A stretch of 64,000 bases of DNA from Zelonia costaricensis (taxonomy: Eukaryota; Euglenozoa; Kinetoplastea; Trypanosomatida; Trypanosomatidae). Location: assembly GCA_030849075.1 (NCBI GenBank), contig JASAOO010003518.1:1-64000 (forward strand), written 5' to 3'. Of the stretch, positions 1 through 12,100 are shown piece by piece (the first letter of the stretch is position 1; each line of letters starts with the position of its first letter). The notes beneath the pieces were generated by a model. That model had not been told where the DNA came from. It saw only the letters and a list, made by a program, of their open reading frames with translations, and ran no database searches. Position numbers and translations under genes: made by a program.

Positions 1-218
1 AGATAGAGGGAGAAAGAGGGGCGGGGAGGCAGGGGGGGGGGGCCAAAGACAACCAACGCGAGAAGGCGATGCACGGAACGGTCACACAAACCCTCGGCTA
101 GCCACGCCGGGGGGAGGGAAGGGGGGTGGAGGGGGAGGATGTTGAGTGACCACCTCACGGAGCCGCTGCGAACTCTCGAGATGCCGGGGCGAAGACGAAG
201 AAGAATGCGCCGAGAGAC

Positions 219-257
219 GGGAACGGGAACGGGAACGGGAACGGGAACGGGGGGGGG
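219..257. repeat. GGGAAC hexamer array followed by a G9 run
   Basis: Five perfect tandem GGGAAC units (219-248) run into nine consecutive G residues (249-257). G-runs at regular spacing on the plus strand could form a G-quadruplex; in minus-strand RNA this is a C-rich tract. Confidence 0.9.
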
Positions 258-1177
258 GCTTGAGAGGAGAAGAGACGGCCTGGGCAGACCGTTCATTTTC
301 GAAGGGGCGCATGCGGGATGCGGGGAGGGTCAGGGCCGGGGGAGAGTGACGGCAGGCACACACACACACGCGCGTGGGAGAGGCAGCACATGAGGATGGC
401 GGCAGGGTGGCAGGGTCGTGTGCAGCATGCCGAAGCACACCCATGCTGATCCGCTCCCCTCATGAGTCTCTCACGCGTATCGCGATGCTCCCGTTTCCTT
501 GCGTCCCTCCGTCCCCTCACCGTGCCACGATGCGCTTGCGCGGTGTCCGCCGTAGTCCCTACCCCCTCCCGGTGCGCGCGCGTGCATGCTGATGGGTGCA
601 AGCGGGTAGCTGTGAGAGAGCGTGTGATGCAGCAGACACGCTCCCATACATGCAGACCCGCAGACTTGCACAGACGTGCACGTGTAGGCGCTCACACGCA
701 CACACACGCAAAGGACGCACTGCGCGCTCGAGGCGCACGTGCTTGCCATGCCCTCGTTGGGTGGGGGTGTGGGGGGGGGAGGGGGAGGTCCTGCGCCGGC
801 TGCAGCCGTACGCTACGCCAGGCGGAAACAAAAGAAGGAACCCAAATACGGACGCAACACACACAGACAGACGCAGACACGACCACGTAAAAACAGACAC
901 GCACGTCGGCGAGACCAGTGGAAAAGGGGAAAAAGAGAATTCGGAAAGACAACAACGGAGGAAATAAAGTGAAAGGAGCTGACAATCAACGATACCGACG
1001 AACACACCACAAACAAGCACCCCCGCAGAACCAACAAAAAGAAAAACCAAAGCGCACACACACACACGAAGGAAAAATAGAATCAAACGACTGCTGCAGC
1101 ATCAGCACCAGCATCAGCATCAGCAACAACAACACACGCCTGCACATTTCGTTTTGTGTGCTTCTCATCTTCTCTGT

Positions 1178-1200
1178 CACACACACACACACGCACACGC
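1178..1200. repeat. (CA)n microsatellite
   Basis: CA dinucleotide repeat with one interruption, in intergenic sequence. Confidence 0.9.
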
Positions 1201-2346
1201 AATCGACTGCTGCCCTCATGTTGGATCGTCCTCATCGCGGTCTCCTGCCTCTGTGCTCCTGCATGAGTTGAAACACAGAGGGGAACGGAGAGAGAGAAGA
1301 AGGGGGGAGGCGAATGCAAGGGAATGGGAGCTTGGGGGAGGAGGGAGGGGGGAAGGGGGGGACCAAGGGAAAGGACGTGCACGCAAGCGGCACGCGACGT
1401 CGACACGGGGGACACCAGAGGGGGGGGGGCAAACGCACGTGAAGTGGACGTAGCGCGGAGCAACGGGAGAGTGTAGGTGGGAGATGAGAGACAAGTAAGA
1501 GGGGGGGGGGCAACAAAGAAGGAAGGAAATCGCCAGGTGAGGGTTTAGCAAACGTGAAACGCGACCAGACGACATGTATGAGACAACGCGACAGTCAACA
1601 ACGGCACACACACACACACTCACACGCACACAGAGACAGAAAGGGAGGAAGCAACCAAGACCAGAGAGCCTTCTAGGCGAACGCGCAAAGGCAGCGATGG
1701 CAACGTACACAGACATAATCTCACTTCGTGTGCCACCACTGCACCTCCCCCGCCCCCTCAGCCCTTGTCACTTGGGGAGGGGACGAAGTGGGGTACAGAC
1801 AACAAGCCGTCGTGCCGGCAGGAGCAAGACATGCACCCACTGTACGTTGAGGGAGAGTGAGAGGTGCGCACCAGACGGGGCCCAAGAGCGGGACGGAGAC
1901 AGTGAAACTGTGGAGCTTAACAGGCGGCGGAAAGGGTGAGAGGGGGGATGTCCTGGAGGCGACACAGTGAAGAGGACGGGGAGCCACCCCGAACCTTCCT
2001 CCTCCGTACGCGTCCAGCAAAGCCCCTCCCCCCCCCCAGCCAGTGACGCCTCCCTGCCGCGAGCATGCGCCCACGACGCCGCGCTCGACCTGCAGAGGCG
2101 GTGGAAGGGATGGGGGACACGGGCAGTGCGCACGGTACCACACCTGCGCTTCTCCCTCCCTCACCGCCCCCTCCGCTTTCTTCGGTTTTAACATCCCGAC
2201 TTAAGATGTCCCCCGTCACGACGCGTGCCAGACGGCAACACGCCAGGACCAACAGCCATCAAGAACGGCATCCAAGATGCGATCATGTGACACCAACAAG
2301 GCGCTCGCGAGACGCGCCACAGCCCTGAAAGGGCTACACGAGCCTG

Positions 2347-2379
2347 TGCATGTGTGTGCATGTGTGTGTGTGTGTGTGC
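2347..2379. repeat. (TG)n microsatellite
   Basis: TG repeat interrupted once by a CA step. It is opposite in orientation to most dinucleotide repeats of this flank, which are CA on the plus strand. Confidence 0.9.
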
Positions 2380-2637
2380 TCACAAGAGCGAACGCTCACA
2401 CAGACACAGACAGGGGCGCATAGACATTCAGGCACGGTCAGAAAGGGGCGGACGGGTGACGAGCACCTTCGCGTAGACACGAACAATTCAAACACAACGT
2501 GTATTACGGAGAGGCGGCACGACGACAGTGACACACAACAACGCGCCGGAGATGCCACACAGCAGGCAGGCGGGTCTTTAGGAAGGGAAGAGAAAAGGGG
2601 GCGTGGGAGAGGGGAAGGGGAGTCTAGTCCACCCCAT

Positions 2638-2705
2638 ACCCACACACACACACACACATGCACACATGCACACACACACACACAGAGACAGACACACACA
2701 TACAC
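2638..2705. repeat. Interrupted (CA)n tract
   Basis: About 68 bases of CA repeats broken by TG and GAGA steps, the longest dinucleotide-rich tract in the left flank. Confidence 0.85.
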
Positions 2706-3904
2706 ACAGAGAGATGCACATCCATTGAGCTGCTGAGGGAGAGCGGAAGAGGGGGGGCAGAGGATCGGTGACACGCAGATGCAACTCTCCCAGCGTAGGT
2801 GTCGGGGTCTGGAGAGAGAGGGGGAAAGGGCACTAGAGGCGGGGCCACGACCTTCCCCCTGCCTCCTCTCTCCTGCCCTTCTGTGTACCCTCGCCTCGCC
2901 ACGTACAAGAGGCGCCATTGCTGCATATCAGCGCAGGCGGAACGGAAGCCAACACGCGCGTGCCGGTGCACGAGCCCAAGAGAAAACAAACGAGAACCAA
3001 AACACAGCACCAAGGGCAGAAGGCGGGGGGGTGAAGAAGGTGTGACGAGGTCACGACTAGACATACGCAAACACGCGGGTGGACAACGGTGCAAGTGAGC
3101 GGGAGAAGAAGGCGGCAGTGAGACGCGAAGGAACCAAGGCAGGGGGGGTGACGGGAAGGGAGAGAGGGGGGTGACGACCAGCGCGCATTGAGGGGTGTGT
3201 GCGTGAGGTGGTGCGCCGGGGAAGTAAACGTGAGGGGAGGAGGAGAGCTGAAGCGGAGGGCGAGGCATGGGAGTGGCGCGCTGCGAACTCGTGGATGGAG
3301 AGGGGGGCAGAGAAGGAGTAAAGTGAATACGGTAGGGCGGGTGGCGGACGGGGGTGGAGGGGGGTAGGTATTGGAACACGCGCACAGCGGAGAAACCCAA
3401 GGGAAGAAGAGGAACAGAAACGGGAGGAGTGGGACACGTGTTGGATCGGCAAGCACGAGACAGACATCAACACCAGCACGCTAAAGACAAACACAACAGC
3501 AAACGCACACACACACGCACGTTCGCATACACACACACACACACACATCCGTGAGTGGGCACTGCAGATCCACAAAGACAAACACAAAGAGAAGGACAAT
3601 GGCTCACACAGGATGGGTTAAGGATGAACGGCACACGCCCCACAACCGCCGCCGTTCACTTCCTTTTCCCCTCCCCCTCCTCTCTCCCCTCTTTCTTCAG
3701 AAAAATCACCAAGCACGCCGAGCGAGGCGCCGCGGGAACAGAAGAGAAACAGGTAACCGACAACAAGCAAACACCCACGCCAAACCAAACCGGGAAGACC
3801 ACCGAGCGCCGCGCAGCAAGAAGGCACAGAGCCGAAGGAAAGAAGAAACAAAGACAAGGGAAAGACGGAGTCAACTGGGAAAGGGGAGCCAGAAAACAGC
3901 TTCC

Positions 3905-3944
3905 ACACACACACACACACAGGCAGGGAGGGAGGGAGGGAGGG
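3905..3944. repeat. (CA)n followed by GGGA array
   Basis: A CA repeat leads directly into a tandem GGGA array (about 3925-3944), a G-quadruplex-type sequence on the plus strand. Confidence 0.85.
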
Positions 3945-4622
3945 TGGAGATGAGTAGAACAAAAGACAAGAAAAGGAAGGGAAAACGTCAACCGCTCTTG
4001 AGCGGGTTGGAGCGAGCAAGCCGGCGGGCGGCGCGTAGGTCGATGAAGAGCGTTGTGGGGAAGGGGGGAGGGGGAAGGGGGGGGCAGCCGCGGCGTGCGT
4101 GGGGCACGCGAGTTGAAGTCGTCGTTACACACACGAGAAGCTTGCGACAAACAGCGCGCCGCCGCCGCCGCCTCCTCCTTGTCTTAGCGTCACGGGTGTC
4201 CTGCAATCGTGCGAACCAGCGGAGACGTGAAGGTGCTGGCGGCTCCCACCCCCGTGCCTCGCATCTCTGCGTCCAGGCAAAGGTGGGAGAGAAGAGGGGG
4301 GAGTGTGGGGAGGGCGTCAGAGCGACACGCTGAAGGATGACGCACGCGGCCACGACGACAACGAAAAAAAAAGAACAAAGAAGAATGCGCACGTGCACGC
4401 GGCGTGTCAAGCCGTGACGTTCCCACCACGACGCTCACGGCAGTGTGCCCTCACACCTACTCTATCGACAGTGGAAGCAGCGTCGACGCGCGCACGGGGC
4501 AACTAGATAGAAGAACGCGCGAATAGCCGCGTGGCGGCAGACACGTGACGGTGGTGCAAGCACTGGGGCGCTCGGGCACGCAAACAATTTTGGCTCAGTT
4601 GTACGCCCTCCTCAACTCCTCT

Positions 4623-4645
4623 TGTGTGTGTGTGTGTGTGTGTGT
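4623..4645. repeat. (TG)n microsatellite
   Basis: Perfect TG repeat about 125 bases beyond the stop codon of the minus-strand MKT1-like gene. It therefore lies in that gene's 3' UTR, as CA repeats in the RNA. Confidence 0.9.
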
Positions 4646-4768
4646 CCATTGCGTGCCTTCGTGGTCCACCCACACCCGATCAACCGGCCCCCACCTCGTC
4701 CACGCCGTGGGAAATGCCGGTGACGTGACGTGCGCGCCGTGGACGGGCAGACCCGCGCCTCGTGTCGT

Positions 4769-7700
4769 CTAGTCGAACCTGAAAAACCCGTGCACATCGT
4801 GCGGGGCGGGCCCCTCCAGGTGCAAGACCCACTTCTCGTGCAGCAGGTTCAGCGCATTGGCCACCACGTCCGTCTCCACCAGCTCGGGCGAGCTGACGAT
4901 GCTGGAGTCGCGCAGGATGTACACGTTGAGCAGGTACAAGGCGTGGAAGGTGAATTCCATGACACGGCGCAGCTGGTCCTCAATGTTCGGGATGGCACGG
5001 AACTTGGACGCCAGCAGCTGGCAGCGAGCCTTCGGCGTCTGGCAGTTTGCCTCGTAGTCGGGAGGGAAGACGAGCACGTAGTGCAGCAGCAGCCCGCCAA
5101 GGGAGCCCGGCACATCTCCGAAGGGCAGCAGCGGCGTCATGCTGTCGAAGTCCTCGAGGGTGCAGTCGCTGAAGCCGGACAGGAACAGCGCCGCCGCGAT
5201 GGCCTCGGTCAGCACACGCAGGCTGCGGTTCATAACGCGCGACATGACCGTAAACGCGCACAGCTGCCGACTGTACACGGGCGCCCACTCGAACTCACGC
5301 CCCTCCTCCGGCTGATCCTGGTACGGCACCGAGACAAGGCACGCGATACGTGACGCCAGCAGCACCTCCGGCGCGTCTGCCGTCATCGCCGCGTCGTCTT
5401 GCGGCGGCTCAATCGAGTCGGCGCACGTGAAGGGGACCGAGTTGATCGTGCTGACACGCACCAGCTCCGTGAAGCGCACCAGCGCGCACTGGAACTCCTG
5501 CTGGCAGTTCTCCAGCGACGTCGTGAGGTACGCGGTAAAGAAGACTCGCTGATCCGGACCGTTGGGGTCCAAGACGCACTCACCCAGATTGCCCGTGTCG
5601 TCGTCGGGGGTGCTGCTATGGCCGTCTGTCGGCGACTGAGTCTGCCCGGGCCCACCCGGGGCCCCCTCCGACGTGGACTCCCCGCCATCGAGCAGCTCAC
5701 CCGAGTGCGAGAAGTAGCCCACAAAGTCGAAGGTCTTGAGCAGAATCGCGAAGAACGTCTCCTTCCTACCGTGGTACAGGATCGGCGCATCACGCGGCGA
5801 CGCGTTTGGCGGCACCGGCGGCGCCGGGATGCACATCGCCGTCGACTTGAGGGAGAGCACCATGGACATGTCGATGTTCTCGAGCTGGTCATCCGACACG
5901 CTGCTCAGCTGCGCCGCGCCCCCGAGCTTCCACTCGTCCAGCACAATCAGGCGATCCGGCGGCAGCACGCTCATGAGAATCGAGTCGAACCAGCGCACCC
6001 ACGAAATCTTGCCCACCCGCTGGCCGTGCGCGTCGGCCTTGATGCGTGAGGCCATCTGCGAGATTATCTGCCCCCGCAGCGCCATCAGCGGGTGCAGCAG
6101 GCGGTGGTACTCCTCCGTGTCGGCCACAGGGAACTCGTCGCGGATGTACAGCTGCGTGACAGCCGTCATGAGCCCGACCGAGAGGAGCCCGGTGAACTGG
6201 AAGTAGAAGAGCGAGAGTGGCACCAGGTAGCCGAAGACGCCGGACAGGTTGTTGGGCATGTTCGCGTTGGTCAGGCTTGGGTCGAGGATGCGCTTGAAGT
6301 AGACGAGCGAGGACTCCGACGCGGCCTGGTGCGAGAAGACCGGGCTATACTGGATGTACGTTCGCCCCTTTGAGTGCTTCAGCTTCTCCAAGTTGGGCCG
6401 CTCGTTCTGGTTCTGCGGGTACTCGTACTGATCAATGAACTCGCGCAGCGTGTTGAAGTGCGGGTGCGGCGTCGACAGCTCCTCGTAGATCTCCTGTGTG
6501 CGCAGCTGCACGCTCGCGTGGGCTGTCGTGATGGCGGGGTGCGAGGCGATGAGCAGCCCGAAGTCGAGAAACCGGTCGCCCGCCGCCGTGGTCGAGGTCT
6601 CCGTGACGTAGTCTGGAAAGAGCACTCGCAGCACCTCGTCGCGGTCGTAGTACGCCACCTCCTTCGTCTGCAGGTTCACCTCGGCAATGACCTTCATGTC
6701 GTCGTAGGGCACCATGAGCATCTCCGGCGGCCCCATCAGCAGCTGCGCCACCCCCTCCTTGTGCAGGGCGCACATCTGGCACCAGTTCAAGAACGGAGCC
6801 GTCACGCACACGACCCCCTCCTCCGTGCGCAGGTAGCGCTGGATGGCGCGCAGCACGTCCTCGCCGACAGCTGACGAGGTCTCGAAGGCTTCCGTGATCT
6901 CGTCCTGCGTCGGCAGCTCCAGCCCCTCATTCAACTTCACCCACACGGCGTCGCGCGACTGCAGCTCGTCCGGGCTCGGCAGGAACGCCTCGACATCGCC
7001 GTTGATGCTGATGCCGTTCAGCACCCACAGCGGCTCCAGGCCGTGCGCACGCATCTGCTGGACGTGCTGGTGCACCAGCGTGAGCAGGCAGTCGGGCAGG
7101 CACGAGTGCAGGAACCACAGCGGGTCGGTTCGCTGCAGCTGCGCGCGCAGGTTCGTGATCATGAAGTTGCCGTCCACGGCGATGGTGACGTAATTCTCCG
7201 GCTTCAGGCAGGCCTCGGGCGGCACGAAGGTGGCCAGCGTCGTCTGCCGCAGTAGCCGCTTCTCCATCAGAAACTCGTATAGGGTTTGCTGCGGTGCGAG
7301 ATCGCCGCCGGGGTCCGCGTCCATGTAGCCGGACATCTGCGGACCGCCCATGCCGGGCACGCCCATCATCGGGTCCATGCCGTTCATTCCCGGCGGCCCC
7401 ATCATGGACGGGTCCATGTTGCCGCCGTACATCCCCGGCCCAACACCGCCCATCATGCCATTACCGCCCGGCCCCATCATCGGGCCGCCACCCTGCATCC
7501 CCTGCGGCGGCGGCACCATCATCATGCCCGGGCCCGCCATGCCGGGGCCCCCCACGCCGTTGCCGCCCATCGGCGGCATGCCCACCCCACCACCACCTCC
7601 ACCACCCATCATGTTGGGCGGCGGCGGCGCCTGGCGCTGCTGCTGCTGCTGCTGGGGCGGCGGCGGCGGACCCTGCGGGGGTTGCTGGTGCTGCTGCGGT

Positions 7701-9184
7701 GGGGGCGGAGGGCCCTGCGGTGGCGGCTGCTGCATCTGCGGCGGCGGCACCGGACCGCCCACGTTCGGCATCGGACCGCCACCGCCGGCGCGGCCGCCAT
7801 GCGGCATGCGGCCGCGCCCGACCATCGGACCGCCGCCGCCGTACTGCATGCCACCGCCACCGCCGCCCATCGGCGGCTGTCCCTGCGGCGGAGGCGAGAG
7901 GTTCTGCTGCATGTGCGGCGGTGGCTGCGGAGAGCCCCAGTTGCTATTCATGCCGGACTGCTGCGGCGGCGGTGGCGGCGGGCCCATCTGCTGCTGCTGC
8001 TGCTGCTGCTGCTGGGGCGGGGGGCCGTGCTGCTGCTGCATGACCTTGTTCACCCCCATCGGGCCGCTCATCATGCCGCGGTTGGCGCTGTTTGGCGCGC
8101 TGCCGCCGCCCATCATCGGCGGGCCATGCTGCTGCTGGGGCGGCGGCCCCTGCTGCATGCCCATGGCGTTGTTGAGGTTCTGCATCCCACCCATGCCGCG
8201 CCCGCCGTAGCCGCCGCTCCCTTGGTAGTGCTGCTGCTGCTGCTGCTGCACCGGGGGCGACTGCATGTGCATCTGCTGGTGCTGCTGCGGAGGCGGGGGC
8301 TGGTGCATGCCGCCACCCCCACCGCCACCGCGGTACCCACTGTTCTGCGGCGGCGGACTGTCCATGTCCGGCCCGCCGTAGCCGCCGTCCTGCATCATAC
8401 CCTGCATCGACTGCTGCGGGCCATTGTTGGCAAAGCTCGGCGACGGCTCCATGTGCGGCGGCGGCGGCGGTGGTGCCGAGCCGCGCAGGTTCGGCGTGTA
8501 GTTCATGCCGCCGCCCTGGTTTCCGCCGTAGTAGGACGTCTGCTGCGGCGGGGGAGGCGGGGGCGGCATCTGCTGCTGCGGCGGCATGCCGCCACCCATG
8601 TTGGACGGGCCAGGCGTGCGCACACGGCGGTTCATGCTGTTCGGCGTACTGCCGCTCCCACCCTGCTGCTGCTGCGGCGGCGGAGGTAGAGGGGGCTGCT
8701 GCTGTGGGTACGGCGAGGTCTGCATGCGTGGCGCGTACTCGTTGCCCATGCCACCGCCCATCTGCGGGTGCGGGGAGGGCGACATCATGTGGGGCGGGGC
8801 ACTACTGTTGTTGCTGCTGTAGCCGCCGCCACCGCCGCCGTACATAGGCGACGTCGGCGCGTTGCCGCCACCGCCACCGCCACCGCCGCCGCCGTACATC
8901 ATCTTGTTCATGTTGTTTGGTCCGCCGCTTCCACCGTGCTGTGGGGGCATACTCCCGCGTGGGTTGCCGCCGTCGTAGCCGGAGTTGTGGTGAAAGGCGT
9001 GCAGGTGCGAAGGCGGGGCGCCCCCGCCGTTGGCGTAGCCTTGCTGCTGCTGCTGCTGCTGCTGTTGCGGCGGTGGTGGAGGCGGCCCTTGTTGTTGCTG
9101 CGGCGGCGGTGGAGGAGGCGCCTGCTGCGACTGCTGCGGCTGCTGGGGGCCCTGCCCACCGCCACGGTGCATGCGAGGAGGCAT
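4769..9184 (-). CDS. MKT1L: MKT1-like post-transcriptional regulator (MKT1L)
   Basis: The 1471-aa protein has two parts. Residues 1 to about 630 are low-complexity: long Gln, Pro, Gly, Met and Asn runs with no predicted fold. From about 637 on it reads as an MKT1 family protein: a degenerate XPG-nuclease-like N domain (V-D-G-N-F near 668), then the MKT1 middle and C-terminal domains (Y-S-P-V-F-S-H near 948). Most acidic catalytic residues of active XPG nucleases are not evident, as is usual for MKT1. In T. brucei, MKT1 binds PBP1, LSM12 and many RNA-binding proteins and raises mRNA stability and translation. A second paralogue, MKT1L, carries a long N-terminal extension, which is why I choose that name. 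The action is presumed cytoplasmic. The start is the first ATG of a frame that stays open and in composition throughout. It is the most downstream gene of the leftward array in this window. Confidence 0.85.
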   Translation of the reverse strand: MPPRMHRGGGQGPQQPQQSQQAPPPPPPQQQQGPPPPPPQQQQQQQQQGYANGGGAPPSHLHAFHHNSGYDGGNPRGSMPPQHGGSGGPNNMNKMMYGGGGGGGGGGNAPTSPMYGGGGGGYSSNNSSAPPHMMSPSPHPQMGGGMGNEYAPRMQTSPYPQQQPPLPPPPQQQQGGSGSTPNSMNRRVRTPGPSNMGGGMPPQQQMPPPPPPPQQTSYYGGNQGGGMNYTPNLRGSAPPPPPPHMEPSPSFANNGPQQSMQGMMQDGGYGGPDMDSPPPQNSGYRGGGGGGGMHQPPPPQQHQQMHMQSPPVQQQQQQHYQGSGGYGGRGMGGMQNLNNAMGMQQGPPPQQQHGPPMMGGGSAPNSANRGMMSGPMGVNKVMQQQHGPPPQQQQQQQQQMGPPPPPPQQSGMNSNWGSPQPPPHMQQNLSPPPQGQPPMGGGGGGMQYGGGGPMVGRGRMPHGGRAGGGGPMPNVGGPVPPPQMQQPPPQGPPPPPQQHQQPPQGPPPPPQQQQQQRQAPPPPNMMGGGGGGGVGMPPMGGNGVGGPGMAGPGMMMVPPPQGMQGGGPMMGPGGNGMMGGVGPGMYGGNMDPSMMGPPGMNGMDPMMGVPGMGGPQMSGYMDADPGGDLAPQQTLYEFLMEKRLLRQTTLATFVPPEACLKPENYVTIAVDGNFMITNLRAQLQRTDPLWFLHSCLPDCLLTLVHQHVQQMRAHGLEPLWVLNGISINGDVEAFLPSPDELQSRDAVWVKLNEGLELPTQDEITEAFETSSAVGEDVLRAIQRYLRTEEGVVCVTAPFLNWCQMCALHKEGVAQLLMGPPEMLMVPYDDMKVIAEVNLQTKEVAYYDRDEVLRVLFPDYVTETSTTAAGDRFLDFGLLIASHPAITTAHASVQLRTQEIYEELSTPHPHFNTLREFIDQYEYPQNQNERPNLEKLKHSKGRTYIQYSPVFSHQAASESSLVYFKRILDPSLTNANMPNNLSGVFGYLVPLSLFYFQFTGLLSVGLMTAVTQLYIRDEFPVADTEEYHRLLHPLMALRGQIISQMASRIKADAHGQRVGKISWVRWFDSILMSVLPPDRLIVLDEWKLGGAAQLSSVSDDQLENIDMSMVLSLKSTAMCIPAPPVPPNASPRDAPILYHGRKETFFAILLKTFDFVGYFSHSGELLDGGESTSEGAPGGPGQTQSPTDGHSSTPDDDTGNLGECVLDPNGPDQRVFFTAYLTTSLENCQQEFQCALVRFTELVRVSTINSVPFTCADSIEPPQDDAAMTADAPEVLLASRIACLVSVPYQDQPEEGREFEWAPVYSRQLCAFTVMSRVMNRSLRVLTEAIAAALFLSGFSDCTLEDFDSMTPLLPFGDVPGSLGGLLLHYVLVFPPDYEANCQTPKARCQLLASKFRAIPNIEDQLRRVMEFTFHALYLLNVYILRDSSIVSSPELVETDVVANALNLLHEKWVLHLEGPAPHDVHGFFRFD

Positions 9185-12100
9185 CGTCCCGGGTGGTGAT
9201 CAAGAGCGCCTACGTTTGAGTTTGTGTGTCGGTGTGTTGGTCTGCACTTGCTGCCCTCTGCGGACAGCCGGCTCGTTGCAATTTCACCGAGCGCGTCCAC
9301 TCAACGACAAGAGGGAAAGCAGAAGGTCAACAAGACACGCTCAGCCACGTGCCTCACCGGTATTCCTATGTACGCTCACGAAGTCTGTGCGTGTGTGTGA
9401 ATGTCAGAAGAGTGGGATAACAGGCGTGTGTGCGCGCGCGAAGGCGGAAGTGCGAAAATGCCACGCGCCTGACCGTCTCGTGCCCCTCCCCGTCGCTGAC
9501 TCGACGTGCTAGTCGCCCTTCCGCGCCGTGCTCGAGCAACCAACACGGAAGACAGAAAACAACAAGAAAGGCAAATGGGAAGTGAACAGGGATAGGGCGC
9601 TGCACTCGCTCGTGACGTCAAGGATAAACAAAGGGATGTGAGGGAGGAAGAGGGAAGGGGGGGACGCCTTCACCTTCGCGAACTGACTGCACGCGTGGGA
9701 GAAGAAGGGGGAGAGGAGAAGGGGAGTGGATAGGGATATCCCTGTGGAGCTCGGCGCAGACGTTTGCGTGAGCGTGTGTGAGAGTTGGCTGTCACGTGAG
9801 GCGGAGCGTCGATTGATCGGCTCCTTCGCCCCAATCGTGTACACCACGTCTCTCTTACTCCTTCCGCGTGTGTGTCTGTGGGTGAGTGGGGGGGGGGTCT
9901 GCTCGCCTGTCCCTTCTCCGTCGCAGCGCCGTTCGCAACAGCAGGGGTGCTGCGCAAGGCGGGAGCAAGGAAAAGAAGGAGAAGGACCGCACACTCCCTG
10001 CGAGCTCGCTGCACACGCGAAACAGCACACAAACACGACACGGTGCAACACAGAAGAACGGCACGGGTGCTGCAAATCTAGGGAAGTGAGCGGCAGAAGG
10101 TGCGGGGCAAGCGCTTCCTCTTCCGTATGTGTGTGTGTGTGTGTGTGTGTTTGCGTCGCTTCTCTCTTTTCTTTTTCTTTTGTTGTGGTGGCTGACTGAG
10201 CTGATTTCGGGGGGAGGGAGGGAGGGAGGAAAGACTTGAAGATGGGATGGTTGGACTTGTGACGGCGGTAGATGGCCACGACGGAGACAGGGAGGGTGGG
10301 AGGGAGAGGGGCAGCGAGGCGATGAAGGGCCGCTCAATGTGCAATCGTGATGGGGTGCGTTTGTGTGAGAAACGCCAAAGAAGCGGTGGCTGCGCGGGCC
10401 GCTCAAACGCACGCACGCGCGCGGTCCTTCCTCGTCGCTGGGGTGCTTCGCTGCGCCTCGTCCCGCCTTGCTCGTGTTGTCTCTCCGACCGCGCGGTCCG
10501 AGGCCACGCCGCGTCGCGTCCAAGTGCAGACCGTACACGTGCGCTTGTGTGTGTGTGTGTGTGCAGAGAGCTGGGGGTGAGAGCTAGGGAGGTGAGGCAA
10601 GGGTGATGACTGCGTGTGCGCACACGCGTGTCGGCGCGCGGTCGAGGCGTGGCGGAACACACGGTCGCCGCCCTTGGAGCACGGAGTCAAGCACAGCGCA
10701 GACCCACTCTCACGCTCTCGCGCACTCACACACGCGCGCGCAGTGCGTGGTGGGAGAGCCGGGGGAGGGAAGGGGGGAGAACAGGAAGAAGCGGAGGCAG
10801 CAGCAGCAGGGAGGGAGGAAGATGGGAAGTAAGAAACACGGGAGCGAGCGGTGCGTGTGGCAAGGCTGGCAGCGAAAGATGACGATGAGTGATGTTTGAG
10901 TGTTGAGCTGCTGCAGAGTTCACGAGACACCGTCCAGGAGCGTAAAGGAGGGGAGGGAGGGAGGGGGAGAGGGAGGAGGGGGGAGGGGGGTGGAGAAGGC
11001 AAAGGAATCAAAGGGGGAGAGACGGGGGCTAGACGTTTCTCGACTGAGCGGGGTGAGTGTGTGTGTGTGTGTGTGAGAGGGGGGGAGAGGCGGGAGAGGG
11101 GTGGAGAGGGGGGGAGGTGTAAGACACAGACGAGACGGTGGCAGGCGGCAAGCACAGCAGCGTGCGACGCCAGCACCAGACAAAGCGCGGAGTCAGCTCG
11201 ATGGGCGCGTAGAAGATGAATGGAAGGTGATCGAGTAGGGCGTGGAGGAGGTAGATCAAAAGACAGGCATCCGTCACGAGAACATGTGACTCGCCTTCAC
11301 GACGGTGCGAGGCCAATGCGCGACGCCAAACTGCGCCGTGCACACACGTACGGTGTCCAGGAGTTTCGACGCCCACAACGAACCGTCCGCCGCGAGAGCG
11401 TGTGTGCGTGTGCGTGTTTGTGTTTGTGCGTCGGGGCGTGTACAGCTGGAACGTGCGCCTCCGCTGCGCTTGCCAACGAGGCCAGTGGAGGGCCGCCACA
11501 ACACAGAAGAATCCCACAGTCGCGCTGATCCCTTCCCCGTCTCGAGGGTGAAGAGGTGAAGCGTCGCCTCTGTTCATTTGCTTGTTTGTGGGCACATTAT
11601 ACTTGATGGAAAAGCGCGGCCTCGTACTGATTGTCAAACGCTGATGACCCTGTCCATGCCCACCTCCGCCGCCGCCCTTCCCCGTTCATCCAAGCCGCCT
11701 CGCCTCATCGCTACACCCCTTCTACCATCTTCTCGAGAACAGGAAGAACACAGCAGCGACCAAGATGACGGAGACGGAGGCAGCACACGTACACGTACAC
11801 ACACACAGGCACACACACATCACCCGAGTCGCACGTCACGTGGAGGGCTCGCGCGGCGATGCGCGTGAACACCAACACCACCACAACCACGCACACACAT
11901 GCGCGTGCATGTTCCACTTCGTTGTCGTCCTTTAAAAACAAAAAAGGGAAAATCGGCCACTCTGTAAAGCCGCTCTGCTGCACGCCACAGTAGAGAAACC
12001 ACAAGCCACCGTGAGCGAGCGCATGGGGGGCGTGGGGCGGAAGAGGGGAGGAAGGGCAGGCTCGCGGAGTGGAGGTGCCCAAAGGTAGACCCAGCATCGA

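Larger units (their letters stand above)
1..4768. other. Gene-free stretch downstream of the MKT1-like gene
   Basis: I see no credible coding region in these 4.8 kb. Open frames on both strands translate to Cys/Val, Ser/Pro or Arg-rich low-complexity protein arising from (CA)n, (GT)n and polypurine tracts. The stretch lies after the stop codon of the minus-strand MKT1-like gene, so it probably holds its 3' UTR, plus the 5' flank of a next gene beyond the left edge. The plus strand is strongly purine/CA-rich, so minus-strand RNA would be pyrimidine-rich, as expected for kinetoplastid processing signals. Confidence 0.6.

Noticed and set aside
7286..8689. 467-codon plus-strand frame rich in His/Arg/Leu
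   Set aside because: Product of the CAG/CCN repeats encoding the low-complexity half of the MKT1-like protein.
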